From Chitinophaga filiformis (lineage in GTDB: Bacteria; Bacteroidota; Bacteroidia; Chitinophagales; Chitinophagaceae), in assembly GCF_021646545.1 (NCBI RefSeq), contig NZ_JAKIRP010000013.1:62001-126000 (forward strand): a stretch of DNA of 64,000 nt. Reading direction: 5' to 3'. Numbering within the stretch: position 1 is the stretch's first letter; each line of letters begins with the position of its first letter. Of the stretch, positions 43,082-52,374 are shown in pieces. The notes under the pieces are model-generated. The model did not search any database, was not told the origin of the DNA, and saw only the letters and a program-made list of their open reading frames with translations. The translations under genes and the position numbers were made by a program.

Positions 43082-43119
43082 TTTAGTGATACAAAACTAC
43101 TACAGGTAGTATCACTAAA
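43082..43119. promoter_or_regulatory. Palindromic site between AraC and SDR genes
   Basis: Perfect 11-bp arms TTTAGTGATAC (43082-43092) and GTATCACTAAA (43109-43119), with a second inner palindrome ACTAC/GTAGT. It lies 11 bp upstream of the SDR start. Symmetric sites are unusual for AraC proteins, so the binding protein is uncertain. Confidence 0.55.
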
Positions 43120-43151
43120 GCTTATACCCATCAAAGCGATGCTTGCAAAAT

Positions 43152-44060
43152 TCAAACAGTCCTGAAAGAGGAAGGGGTTACCTTGGTTTGTTTCTTGAAG
43201 AAGTTGTTGAAATGTGCCGGCTCTTCGAAGCCCAGGCAATAACTGATCTCGGAAATATTCCAGTCAGTATGCTTTAACAGGGCCTTTGCTTCTCCTACCA
43301 GCCGCTCGGCAATATGCTCCGTGGTGGTTTTGCCGGTAGTGTCCTTGATAGCACGGTTCAGGTGATTGACGTGCACTGATAGCTGGTCTGCAAAGTCTTT
43401 GGCCGACCGCAGGGTGAACCGCTGGGAAGTAGATTCTATGGGGAACTGCCGCTCCAGTAGCTCTGTGAATACGGAAGTGATCCTCGATTTGGCGTCGGGA
43501 TGCTTATATAAAGTATCCATAGGCGTCATTTTCATGGCATAGTGGATAATTTCCGTTACGTAGTTCATCAGCAGGTCATACTTATATTTATAGTCTGACC
43601 CTATCTCATCCAGCATCTTCGTAAAGATCTGACTGATATGCTCGTCCTGCTCTTTATTGAGCATATAGGAAGGCTTGCCGCCCGGTGCGAACATCGGCAG
43701 CTCATTGATGTTACCCCTCATTCTTTCCGTGAAGAACCCTTCTTTAAATATGCAGAAGAACCCCGTCCGTTCGTCGGATAGCGGCTCGAAGGTATACGGT
43801 ACATGCGGGTTAAAGAACATCAATGCAGTTCCATCAAGCTCTATACTTTTATCAGCGTAATGGTACAGGGTCTTTCCCCGTACCAGGTTGATCTTGTAAA
43901 AATCCCGGCGACTATACTTAAAAGGCACAGTACCATGTACGCCCGCCAGGCTGTCTTCAAGCCGGAACACATTGAAATGCCCGATATCCTGCTGAAGATT
44001 TTCAGGTAACCAGTTAAATTTCTGCTGATAGAATTCCTCCAGTGTTTGTGTTGTTGCCAT
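43152..44060 (-). CDS. AraC-family transcriptional regulator
   Basis: 302 aa. The N-terminal cupin-like sensor (about 20-160) includes SRRDFYKINLVRGKTLYHYADKS. The C-terminal DNA-binding domain has AKDFADQLSVHVNHLNRAIK and WNISEISYCLGFEEPAHFNNFFKKQTKVTPSSFR, the standard two-HTH arrangement. Same strand as the SDR gene downstream, which probably is its target. Confidence 0.9.
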   Translation of the reverse strand: MATTQTLEEFYQQKFNWLPENLQQDIGHFNVFRLEDSLAGVHGTVPFKYSRRDFYKINLVRGKTLYHYADKSIELDGTALMFFNPHVPYTFEPLSDERTGFFCIFKEGFFTERMRGNINELPMFAPGGKPSYMLNKEQDEHISQIFTKMLDEIGSDYKYKYDLLMNYVTEIIHYAMKMTPMDTLYKHPDAKSRITSVFTELLERQFPIESTSQRFTLRSAKDFADQLSVHVNHLNRAIKDTTGKTTTEHIAERLVGEAKALLKHTDWNISEISYCLGFEEPAHFNNFFKKQTKVTPSSFRTV

Positions 44061-44087
44061 ACCCCGAAGTTACAAAATTCAAACAAA

Positions 44088-46868
44088 TCAGCGATACGGA
44101 GTGATAGTAACCGGTCCCGTCAGCCCAGAAGGCTGCACCGGCCAGCCTGCAGCATTAAAGGGCGTATAGTTAATATTTACGAAATTGATCTCATGATACC
44201 GCTTCCAGGGTACCTGGTGCTGGTCCATATACCGTATCCTGTTGGCCATCAGGTTAGCCACCTCTATGCGGACCTCATTACTGCCCGCCTTCAGGTACGG
44301 CCCTATTCTGGCCCTGAAAGGAATAGCCCAGAGTATACCTGCATCCTGTCCATTTACCCACACATGGGCGCTTTCATGCACCTGACCGATATCCAAAACG
44401 TATTCTCCCGCATTCTTCTCCGGTAGTGTAAAACTTGTCGTATATACGCCCGATCCGCAATAGGCATTGGCAGCCGTATCGCCCAGGGCTGTCCATAGTG
44501 TCAGTTTATCCAGCTGACGGCCAGCCGGCATAAAAGGCCCTCCATTGGTAAAGGTCAACTGCCAGTCACCGGATAATGTAATGGGCGCTTCCGGTGTCTC
44601 CAGGTATTTCCAGTCGGCCATCACTCCTGACTGTACGCCACTTCCCGTGTGCACGATCATTGCTTCTCCGGGTAATAATTGCAACTTCACCAGGGTACGC
44701 CCTCCATCTAACCTGCTTTGTGCAAGGCCAGTCCTGCCTGTTTGCGGGTCCAGTAGCATCACTCCGCCTGTCGCCTTATTCAAAGGCAGGTACTCATCTA
44801 TCTTTTGCGGAGTATGATTTACGATATAGTACCAGGTTGTATTTTTATCTTTTCTGCGGATAAATTTCAGCCCTTTGCTGGTCAGCGTCTCACCCGGTAT
44901 ACCTGTCAGCAGTAATGCATTTTTAATCTCGGTACAAAGTACCAGTCTTCCTTTTCCATACGGCATGACCTGTATGCCATGCGCATAAGACTTGAACTGC
45001 AATGAGTCCAGGATGCTCTTAAGGCTTTTTCTTCGTTTATCCAGCGCTCCCAGTCCCGGCACATCCTCTGGCAGAGATTCCATCATAACGGTGGCTCCCT
45101 GGCCTGCCAGCCGCATAATTTGCCGTAGCGTAGCCACAGGCATAAACCTGGTCTTCGGTATAACAATGACTTTATAAGCAGACAGCCGGTCAACCGTGCT
45201 GTCATTTGCCTTTCGTGTAGCAGCTTTCGCCAGTAGTTCATCCGAAATAAAATCCAGGGAATACCCCGCCTGCTGCAATGCCTTCACCTGTTTATAAAAT
45301 GCGGTAGGCTGCAGCCATTGATCAATACCATGTACATTCAGCGACATATCCCGGCCCTTTGCCTGGTACCAGGTATCGTATACCGGCCAGTACACCAGCA
45401 GCTCATTGTCAGGCACGCCCGACTGCAACACCGATTGTACCCTGGTAATATATTCGTTCAGCCCCGGCAGATGTGGCCAGAAACTGTTTGTCGGCACAAA
45501 ATTCACCGAGGCGTAAAACAGCCATCCCGGCCAGGGAACTTCGGGCGGGGAAAAAGTATTGCCATGGTAGAACACATGGTTCACTCCCGACAGGAAAGCC
45601 TGCTCCACCTCTGGCTTACATTGCGATAAGGAAGTCTTGAAATGTTCCGTCAGCCAGGTAAACGTCTCACACGATATCAGCGGATGCCCTGTCACATGTC
45701 CGGCAGAAGAGGCAAACTTCAGCATCACCGGGTCAGGGTCCACATTCCTGATATCCGCGCTGTCCCTGCGTAAACCGGGAATCGGGAAATAGGTCGAACC
45801 ATAAGTCTCACACTCCGGAATATCCACCGCCGCATACAGATCCAGCAGATTGCCCGGTGATCCATGCGCCTGGTTCTTCGACAGGCTCTTATATCCATGC
45901 GCCCACTGTGTCCACGGACGGGTAAAATTCTCCAGCAGCATGTCAGACATCGTTTCCCGGTAATCAGACTTCACCCTCGCCACCAAATCTGTACTGTCAT
46001 TACTGGCCAGCTCGCGCAGATACTTCGTCAGGTCATACCCCCTCTTCTTTTTAAATGTGGTCAGGAACGCAGGCGTCCAGTCGGCATTATACACCTCATA
46101 ACTGTCGTTATAAAAAGAACGTACGCCCGGCGCCTTATACTTAAAGGCAGTATCAAAACGATGCAGATAGATCCGCGTACCCTCGGCCGATAAATGGTCA
46201 AGTGTATATCCTTCCCCTCCCGGCGCCGCACGCTTTACCTGCTGCAGGGTCCAGCCGTCAAAGAGAGCATACAGCTCCCATTCTCCACTGGCGGGCGACC
46301 AATGTAAACGTCCCTCCTTGTCTACCTTATCCAGCAGTGATACGGTCTGACTGCCACTATAAGCCGTCAGCGCCTGCAATGCTGCACCTTCCTGTTTGGT
46401 ATCGTTTACCCTTATAGGTTGCGTAAGCGATTTTCCGGCAGCCAGATGATATTGTTGTATAATAAAACGGGAAGCCGCGTAAGCCTTCGTCACCTGCGGA
46501 CCGCCAAAAGGCCAGCCCGTACCCGTGGTAAGGTCTACGCCCATCTGCCGTTGTCCTGCGGTTGATACCGTGTAGCGGAGTAATTCCGTCCAGCGTGGTG
46601 AAAGAAAACTGACATATTGCGGTTCGTATCCCATAGCCCCGTAGATAGGCGCAATCTCCACACCACCAAAACCAGCCTGCTGCAATACATCCAGTGAAGA
46701 AGCCAGGTTCTTTTCATTTACTGCACTGCCGATCCACCACCAGCGGGTCCAGGGTTTAGTCTCTCTCTTTACAGCGGGCCAGGTGTTCTGTGCAAAGGCA
46801 GGCCATACAAACAATAAGAACAGGGCCGTTAACAGCAACCTGCCGGTTTTTTGGAATACAGTTTTCAT
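44088..46868 (-). CDS. Secreted GH106-like glycoside hydrolase (alpha-L-rhamnosidase type)
   Basis: 926 aa with a signal peptide ending PAFAQ. The early motif KPWTRWWWIGSAVNEKNLA and FGGVEIAPIYGAMGYE are typical of GH106 enzymes of Bacteroidota. The central region contains CETFTWLTEHFKTSL and NHVFYHGNTFSPPEVPWPG. The C-terminal 120 residues form a beta-sandwich carbohydrate-binding-like domain (HVWVNGQDAGILWAIPFRARI). It likely removes rhamnose from plant or algal polysaccharide. It is followed upstream by a sulfatase gene 8 bp away on the same strand, so a sulfated rhamnose-containing glycan is a reasonable substrate. Confidence 0.85.
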   Translation of the reverse strand: MKTVFQKTGRLLLTALFLLFVWPAFAQNTWPAVKRETKPWTRWWWIGSAVNEKNLASSLDVLQQAGFGGVEIAPIYGAMGYEPQYVSFLSPRWTELLRYTVSTAGQRQMGVDLTTGTGWPFGGPQVTKAYAASRFIIQQYHLAAGKSLTQPIRVNDTKQEGAALQALTAYSGSQTVSLLDKVDKEGRLHWSPASGEWELYALFDGWTLQQVKRAAPGGEGYTLDHLSAEGTRIYLHRFDTAFKYKAPGVRSFYNDSYEVYNADWTPAFLTTFKKKRGYDLTKYLRELASNDSTDLVARVKSDYRETMSDMLLENFTRPWTQWAHGYKSLSKNQAHGSPGNLLDLYAAVDIPECETYGSTYFPIPGLRRDSADIRNVDPDPVMLKFASSAGHVTGHPLISCETFTWLTEHFKTSLSQCKPEVEQAFLSGVNHVFYHGNTFSPPEVPWPGWLFYASVNFVPTNSFWPHLPGLNEYITRVQSVLQSGVPDNELLVYWPVYDTWYQAKGRDMSLNVHGIDQWLQPTAFYKQVKALQQAGYSLDFISDELLAKAATRKANDSTVDRLSAYKVIVIPKTRFMPVATLRQIMRLAGQGATVMMESLPEDVPGLGALDKRRKSLKSILDSLQFKSYAHGIQVMPYGKGRLVLCTEIKNALLLTGIPGETLTSKGLKFIRRKDKNTTWYYIVNHTPQKIDEYLPLNKATGGVMLLDPQTGRTGLAQSRLDGGRTLVKLQLLPGEAMIVHTGSGVQSGVMADWKYLETPEAPITLSGDWQLTFTNGGPFMPAGRQLDKLTLWTALGDTAANAYCGSGVYTTSFTLPEKNAGEYVLDIGQVHESAHVWVNGQDAGILWAIPFRARIGPYLKAGSNEVRIEVANLMANRIRYMDQHQVPWKRYHEINFVNINYTPFNAAGWPVQPSGLTGPVTITPYR

Positions 46869-46876
46869 AACGTCAT

Positions 46877-48292
46877 TTATTGTTCTACCGCCGACCAGTC
46901 AAATTCCGGATGTTCGGCTGGTGTCTTTGATTGCAGCATTAACCTGGAAAGTTCTTTTACTTTCTTCGGATATTTTGCAGCCAGGTCATGCGCTTCACCA
47001 ATATCTGAAGAAAGACGGTACAGCTCAAACCGGGCAGCCGTTCCCTGGCGTTTAAAGCGGATCAGTTTCCAGTCGCCCTTCAGCACTGCTTCTTTTAATC
47101 CACCTTCATTGAACTGCCAGTAAAAGTAATCATGCTGCCTTCCGGGCTTACTCCCATTCAATGCTTTGCTGTAAGATAATCCATCTATTCCGGATAAAGT
47201 AGTTGAATGTGTAAGATCGGTCAGGGTTGGTAAAATATCCCAGAAAGCCCATTGAATACTGCTAACCTGTCCGGCAGACACTTTACCCGGCGCTCTTACC
47301 AGCATGGGGACCCGTATCCCTCCTTCATACAGGTCACGTTTGATACCTCTCAAAGGACCATTACTGTTAAAATATTCCGGATCAGCGCCTCCTTCTTTGT
47401 GAGGACCGTTGTCGCTGGTAAAAAAGATATAGGTATTGTCATCCAGCCCCAGTTGCTTTACCAGCGCCGTTATCTCCCCGACATTCCTGTCCAGCCTCGC
47501 GATCATTGCCGCCAGGGCAGCATGCGGCTGCGGCTGGCTGCGATAAGTGCCGCCATTTCGTTGATACGGCGTTTCCGGTCCTAACTTACTGGTGCCATCA
47601 GCGTTCTGAAATGCCTGCATATCAGCAGCCGGCGGCGCCAGCTCGGCATGAGGCAGGGTAAAAGGCAGGAAAAGGAAGAAAGGCGCATCCTTGTTATCCC
47701 TGATAAAAGACACCGCGTGCGCCATGATCTCATCCTGCGTGTATACCGTCGTGTCATGCGGCACCCTGCTCATCTTTCCATTTTTCACCTCAAACAGGTA
47801 ATTGCTATAGTAGTTATGGGCGTGCTGCTGATTCAGATAACCGAAGAATGTATCAAAGCCCTTTACCTCCGGAGATCCGGTAGTCCCCTCTTCTCCCAGT
47901 CCCCACTTGCCAAACATCCCCGTACGATACCCGTTCTGTTGCAGCAACTGCGCCAGTGTACTATCCTGCATCCGCAGTGGCAAACGACTGTTACCGCGGA
48001 TGTAGGCGTGTCCCATATGCTTTCCGGTTAGCAATGCACAACGCGATGGCGCACAAACCGTACTGCCCGAATAGAAATCCGTGAACCGGATACCCTCCTG
48101 TCCCAGTTTGTCAATATTCGGCGTTTTCACAATACTCCCGGGGTTATAACAACTAAGGTTTCCATATCCCAGGTCATCCGCTATAATAAAAATAATATTA
48201 GGCTTGCGGGTCTGCCCTTCAGCCATCATACCCACCAGCATAGCGCTGCCTGTCAGGACTGCCATCCAGAATTTACGTCTCATAGAATGCAT
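46877..48292 (-). CDS. Secreted S1-family sulfatase (S1_16-like)
   Basis: 471 aa, signal peptide about 1-27. Metal site IIFIIADDLGYGNLSCY; formylglycine motif CAPSR (Cys80-Arg84) in GSTVCAPSRCALLTGKHMGHAYIRGN; second metal site FFTSDNGPHKEGG. The HAYIRGN segment after the motif is typical of the S1_16 group acting on galactose- or other carbohydrate sulfates. Co-transcribed with the GH106-like gene (8-bp gap). It is the second sulfatase in the window and not closely similar to the one at 21.7 kb. Confidence 0.9.
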   Translation of the reverse strand: MHSMRRKFWMAVLTGSAMLVGMMAEGQTRKPNIIFIIADDLGYGNLSCYNPGSIVKTPNIDKLGQEGIRFTDFYSGSTVCAPSRCALLTGKHMGHAYIRGNSRLPLRMQDSTLAQLLQQNGYRTGMFGKWGLGEEGTTGSPEVKGFDTFFGYLNQQHAHNYYSNYLFEVKNGKMSRVPHDTTVYTQDEIMAHAVSFIRDNKDAPFFLFLPFTLPHAELAPPAADMQAFQNADGTSKLGPETPYQRNGGTYRSQPQPHAALAAMIARLDRNVGEITALVKQLGLDDNTYIFFTSDNGPHKEGGADPEYFNSNGPLRGIKRDLYEGGIRVPMLVRAPGKVSAGQVSSIQWAFWDILPTLTDLTHSTTLSGIDGLSYSKALNGSKPGRQHDYFYWQFNEGGLKEAVLKGDWKLIRFKRQGTAARFELYRLSSDIGEAHDLAAKYPKKVKELSRLMLQSKTPAEHPEFDWSAVEQ

Positions 48293-48365
48293 TGATCAAC
48301 TTAAATATTCTGTTACAAGCATAAATCTATAAAAACCTACAAAATTAATAGAGTAATAAGCCATA

Positions 48366-48404
48366 AAACACAAAAGCCGGACTAAATGCCCGGCCTTTGT
48401 GTTT
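48366..48404 (-). terminator. Long hairpin terminator after the lipoprotein gene
   Basis: Arms AAACACAAA-GCCGG and CCGGC-TTTGTGTTT, one mismatch, short loop. Reads as terminator on both strands; it serves the gene ending at 48425. Confidence 0.75.
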
Positions 48405-48424
48405 CAATAATATAATCACATCAA

Positions 48425-48979
48425 TTATTCTGTCACCTTGAATGTGGACGCTGTCTGTTCAAATACGGCAAAATATTTATTACCCTCACCTGCCTTTGTA
48501 ATACCGGTAATACCATAAGCAATACCGTTTTTCGGTACGATATACAATACCGCAGCTACCTGCTTGCCGCCCTGTACAGCCGTATATTTCACCCATTTGG
48601 AAGCAATGCCGTTAATGTCTTTATCGCCTTTATCAGCTACTGCGAATTTCTCCAGGTATCTTTCCATTGAGCTCACTGTCTTGTCGAAGTAAGCCTGCAG
48701 GGAGTCTTTCCCGATGTTCTCAGACACTACATTGATATTTGTTCTGAAACCATCCGTTTCTTCCGGCGCCAGTAGTATTGTTGATTTAACACCGTTGAGG
48801 GTCGTATCTATCCGCTTCCAGCCCGCAGGTGCGTCAATAGCGAATTTACCCGCGCCTGCATTCATGTTCGGCGCTGCCTCCTCCAATATTTCCTTTGCAG
48901 TTTTCGGAGCATTACTGCCATTCTTACAAGCCGAAAACAATAATACCCCGGCAATGGTTAATAATGAAAAGTACTTCAT
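48425..48979 (-). CDS. Lipoprotein of unknown function
   Basis: 184 aa. Start at 48979 (MKYFSLLTIAGVLLFSACKNG) yields a proper lipoprotein signal with lipobox FSAC; the longer frame upstream does not. The mature domain (about 45-184) resembles PsbP-like or stress-related beta proteins by its strand pattern (KFAIDAPAGWKRIDTTLNG) but I cannot name the family. Monocistronic with a terminator. Confidence 0.75.
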   Translation of the reverse strand: MKYFSLLTIAGVLLFSACKNGSNAPKTAKEILEEAAPNMNAGAGKFAIDAPAGWKRIDTTLNGVKSTILLAPEETDGFRTNINVVSENIGKDSLQAYFDKTVSSMERYLEKFAVADKGDKDINGIASKWVKYTAVQGGKQVAAVLYIVPKNGIAYGITGITKAGEGNKYFAVFEQTASTFKVTE

Positions 48980-49202
48980 AAATTCGTGTTTATTAATCCA
49001 TAAAGATAAGAGCATTTTATTTAAAATGAGTATGTCCGCCACAACTGTTCAAGCCGTCTATACAATTCCCATTCATGGATTGTTACCCATTTTCTATATT
49101 TAATACATGATTTTCATATTAATTATATTATTTTCAACCTAATCTTATTGTCACTGCCTTTGCCAGTTATGTGATACGAATATTCAAACAGATAGCATTT
49201 TT

Positions 49203-49670
49203 ATGGTCAGATACTACGCAATATTCAGAGATGGAAGTCACAGCCCATTACACAGTCTTGAATCAATATCCATTTTACCCGAGTACTCCTACATTCTCAT
49301 GACAACAGATACCTACAAATCCAATGGTTATGTTGAATCTACCATCTACCAGTTTGTAAACGCTAAAGGAGAACTGGAACTACTCAGGATCGGCAACTGG
49401 GAACTGCTGTACATCAGTCCCTGGACATTCAATTCTGATGGCCTCCGCTACTGCCTGTACAACCATCTTACAAAAACTGCGCACGAATTTCACGGAGAAG
49501 AAACCGGATTAACCTTCTTCAAACACGACCTCTTCCCAAAACTGCGCGAACTCTCCATTATTCCCGATTACCACCAGTACCTGCTCAGTGAAAAAGTAGA
49601 CCTGCTGGAAGAAGAACTTACAGAATTAAGAAGACGCCTCTATGAAGTAGAAAAAGTCCTGAAAAGATAA
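49203..49670 (+). CDS. Cytoplasmic protein of unknown function
   Basis: 155 aa, no signal or TM. Aromatic-rich N-terminal part (WELLYISPWTFNSDGLRYCLYN) and a C-terminal coiled coil (SEKVDLLEEELTELRRRLYEVEKVLKR). No family recognised. Its promoter region of 160 bp is AT-rich. Confidence 0.7.
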   Translation: MVRYYAIFRDGSHSPLHSLESISILPEYSYILMTTDTYKSNGYVESTIYQFVNAKGELELLRIGNWELLYISPWTFNSDGLRYCLYNHLTKTAHEFHGEETGLTFFKHDLFPKLRELSIIPDYHQYLLSEKVDLLEEELTELRRRLYEVEKVLKR

Positions 49671-49782
49671 TTACTGCCCTCTTGTTATTTCGCCTATACA
49701 CTGTTACAAATAATTATTTTTATAATTCATTTGTAATTACATACCTTTGCGTACGCGTATTTTTAAACCCACATATATACTT

Positions 49783-50412
49783 ATGAAATCAGTAAAATCA
49801 GCGTTATTGTTAGCCGTTTTAGCATCTGCATTTGCATCCTGTTCGAATGACGACGACACAAACAACGAAGTAAAAAATGGTCTGGAAGGGAATTACACAT
49901 TCGTAGCGATGAAAGCCGACAATCATGTAGAACTGGAATACCACTATGCCGCGAATGGTGACGTGATCAAAACGATCTCTACCTACGATTATGATGCTAA
50001 AAACATCGCCGGTACCATTACAATCGACCCTACTAAATTTTATTCAAACAAATTTAAGTACACCATCGAAACTACCCTGTTAGGTGCGACTTACACCAAC
50101 GGCGTGCAGACCGGCTATTCGAACATGCCAATTACCATGGATGTTCCGGAAGCCAGCAGCACGTCCGACTATAAACTGATCGGCACAGATTCCATTTACC
50201 TTAGCGGTGGCTTTGTAACTGCTCCTGAAATGGGCGACGAACCGGTGGAAGCAACACCATCCGGAGCTAAATACAAATGGGCAGGTGATACGCTGGTAAT
50301 AACGACAGAAGTCCGTCAGCTCGATACCACCGTTACCGGTGAACCGGGTATGACCGTAACTGAATACACGAATAATTATGCTAAAGTAATTATGCGATTC
50401 AAAAAGAATTAA
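49783..50412 (+). CDS. Lipoprotein of unknown function (lipocalin-like)
   Basis: 209 aa. ATG at 49783 (MKSVKSALLLAVLASAFASC) gives a lipoprotein signal with lipobox FASC followed by acidic SNDDDTNNE, a pattern that often signals surface export in Bacteroidota lipoproteins. The mature part begins GLEGNYTFVAMKADN and alternates strands, similar to lipocalin-like DUFs. A terminator follows. Confidence 0.75.
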   Translation: MKSVKSALLLAVLASAFASCSNDDDTNNEVKNGLEGNYTFVAMKADNHVELEYHYAANGDVIKTISTYDYDAKNIAGTITIDPTKFYSNKFKYTIETTLLGATYTNGVQTGYSNMPITMDVPEASSTSDYKLIGTDSIYLSGGFVTAPEMGDEPVEATPSGAKYKWAGDTLVITTEVRQLDTTVTGEPGMTVTEYTNNYAKVIMRFKKN

Positions 50413-50430
50413 TTTTCTTTTTCGCAAGAA

Positions 50431-50464
50431 AGGGGGGCTGTATCAAGTATGATATAGCCCCTCT
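50431..50464 (+). terminator. Intrinsic terminator of the lipoprotein gene
   Basis: Arms GGGGCT-TATC and GATA-AGCCCC around loop AAGTAT, with one mismatch; only a weak T tract follows. Confidence 0.6.
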
Positions 50465-50497
50465 CCATTTAGATAAAAACTAATCCCCTTTCCATAG

Positions 50498-50815
50498 TAT
50501 AAGCGCTCAAACAACACAACAGCTTATAATTTACCAGAAAACCCAAAGACTGTTACCCGCGTATAACACAAGCGCTCAAATAACATAACAGCGCCACAAT
50601 TTGCAAGAAGCCCCAAAGACTGTTACCCGCGTACAACATAAGTACTTAGACAACATAACAGCCCCACAATTTGCCAGAAGACTCAAAGACTGTTACCCGC
50701 GTATAACATAAGTACTTAGACAACATAACAGCCCCACAATTTGCCAGAAGACTCAAAGACTGTTACCCGCGTATAACATAAGTACATAAACAACATAAAA
50801 AGCCATAACTTGCTA
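50498..50815 (+). repeat. 70-bp tandem repeat, about 4.5 units
   Basis: Exact 70-bp spacing of TGTTACCCGCGTA at 50551, 50621, 50691 and 50761. The two central units are nearly identical; the outer ones diverged. It fills the gap before the amine oxidase gene and ends about 20 bp from its start codon. Confidence 0.9.
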
Positions 50816-50834
50816 TAATAGAATCATTAGGTAT

Positions 50835-52097
50835 ATGGCCAAAACATCAGAAGAGATTATCATCATAGGCGCAGGCGCCGCAGGACTGATTGCCGCAAGG
50901 GAATTAGCCGGACAGTACAAAATAACGATACTGGAAGCTATGAATACTACCGGCGGACGTATAAAAACGATCTACCGGGATGGCATCAAAATAGCAGAAA
51001 CAGGCGCCGAGTTCGTACATGGCGAGCTGCCCATTACAATAGGATTACTGAAAGAAGCCGGACTTCAATACCAGGCGATAAGCGGTCAGATGTTCCATGT
51101 CCGCGACGGGCAATGGATGCTACAGCATGAGATGATTTCCAACTGGGATCAGCTGCTGGAACAAATGGGAAAGAGCCCGGCAGACATGACCATGCAGGAC
51201 TTTCTCGATCAGCATTACCCTTATGCTCAGCACCCTGACCTGCGACAAAATATCCAGGGATTTGTACAAGGCTTCGACCTCGCAGATATTTCTAAAGTGA
51301 GTGTACAATACCTGTACGATGAATGGACAAACGAAAGTGAAAAGAACTTCAGGATAGACAGGGGATATTCAGCTATGACAGACTTCCTGGAAGAAGAATG
51401 CCGTAAACTGGAGTGTAACGTTATAACCAATACTACTGTCACCGCTGTTGAATGGTCGGCAGGTAAGGTACAGGTACAAACTGCAAATGGCACAACATTT
51501 TCAGCAGATAAGCTGATCGTTACCATTCCCCTCGGCGCACTGCAGAAGAATACAATTTCCTTTTCACCCGCTATTCCTGACTATATCAAAGCAGCCAATG
51601 ATATCGGCTGGGGGATAGTCATCAAAACAATATTGCATTTCAAAACGCCCTTCTGGGAAAAACATTCCCCTCAGATGGGCTTTCTTTTCGGCGAAACGCC
51701 CATCCCTACATGGTGGACACAAAACCCTTCCAGGACGAATACGCTCACAGGTTGGCTGGGAGGCCCGCCATCTGCGGCTCACATTACCCAAACAGACGAA
51801 CAGCTGCTGGACCTGTCTATCAGCTCCCTTGCTTCGCTCTGCAATGAAACCGAGGCAACGCTGAGAGAACAACTCGTCAGCGCTTATATCGCCAACTGGA
51901 CAGCCGATCCTCATGTCATGGGAGGCTACAGCTATGGTACGCCTGCATCACAGGCAGCGCAGGCTTTGCTGAACACAGGTATTGAAAACACCATCTACTT
52001 TGCCGGCGAAGCCCTCTATAATGGCGCAAGCCCCGGTACCGTAGAAGCAGCACTAACCACAGGTAAATCAGTTGCCAAAAAAATAAAAGGCCGCTAA
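50835..52097 (+). CDS. Flavin-containing amine oxidase
   Basis: 420 aa. N-terminal FAD-binding IIIGAGAAGLIAARELAG with the downstream acidic residue in ILEAMNTTGGRI; C-terminal FAD motif FAGEALYNGASPGTVEAALTTG. The centre has ADKLIVTIPLGAL and a WGIVIKTILHFKTPFWE segment seen in monoamine/polyamine oxidases. No signal peptide, so cytoplasmic. Substrate unknown. The promoter region consists almost wholly of the 70-bp tandem repeat. Confidence 0.88.
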   Translation: MAKTSEEIIIIGAGAAGLIAARELAGQYKITILEAMNTTGGRIKTIYRDGIKIAETGAEFVHGELPITIGLLKEAGLQYQAISGQMFHVRDGQWMLQHEMISNWDQLLEQMGKSPADMTMQDFLDQHYPYAQHPDLRQNIQGFVQGFDLADISKVSVQYLYDEWTNESEKNFRIDRGYSAMTDFLEEECRKLECNVITNTTVTAVEWSAGKVQVQTANGTTFSADKLIVTIPLGALQKNTISFSPAIPDYIKAANDIGWGIVIKTILHFKTPFWEKHSPQMGFLFGETPIPTWWTQNPSRTNTLTGWLGGPPSAAHITQTDEQLLDLSISSLASLCNETEATLREQLVSAYIANWTADPHVMGGYSYGTPASQAAQALLNTGIENTIYFAGEALYNGASPGTVEAALTTGKSVAKKIKGR

Positions 52098-52169
52098 CAC
52101 ATCGGTTTCCCATCCAATTGAACAGGTATAAAAAAACTCCTTAAAACAATTCGGAGGCGCTAAATACAA

Positions 52170-52187
52170 AGACCCTGTTAGGGGTCT
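52170..52187 (+). terminator. Hairpin after the amine oxidase gene
   Basis: AGACCC and GGGTCT arms with loop TGTTAG, extended by ACAAA and TTTGT further out. Likely terminator of the amine oxidase transcript. Confidence 0.6.
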
Positions 52188-52212
52188 CGTGTTTGTAGCG
52201 CGGTGTTTTCAA

Positions 52213-52319
52213 CCCCGGGTTGATAATGCGTCCGCCTTGATCGCCGCCGCGCGCCATGCATTATCCCCCGGGTTGATAACGCGTCCGCCCCGATCGCCGC
52301 CGTGGGCCATGCATTATCC
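52213..52319. repeat. 53-bp GC-rich tandem repeat with palindromic arms
   Basis: Two units at 53-bp spacing, each with CCCGGGTTGATAA-GCGTCCGCC and GCCATGCATTATC. The GATAATGC and GCATTATC segments are complementary, so each unit can fold. GC content is clearly higher than in the flanks. The surrounding 277 bp between genes holds no gene. Confidence 0.75.
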
Positions 52320-52374
52320 CCCGGTGCGCCCGCGCGACACACGTCCTACCCCCATACGCAATACGACTCGTAAT

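Noticed and set aside
50498..50815. CRISPR array
   Set aside because: The 70-bp units are contiguous with no unique spacers, no short palindromic repeat, and no cas genes nearby.
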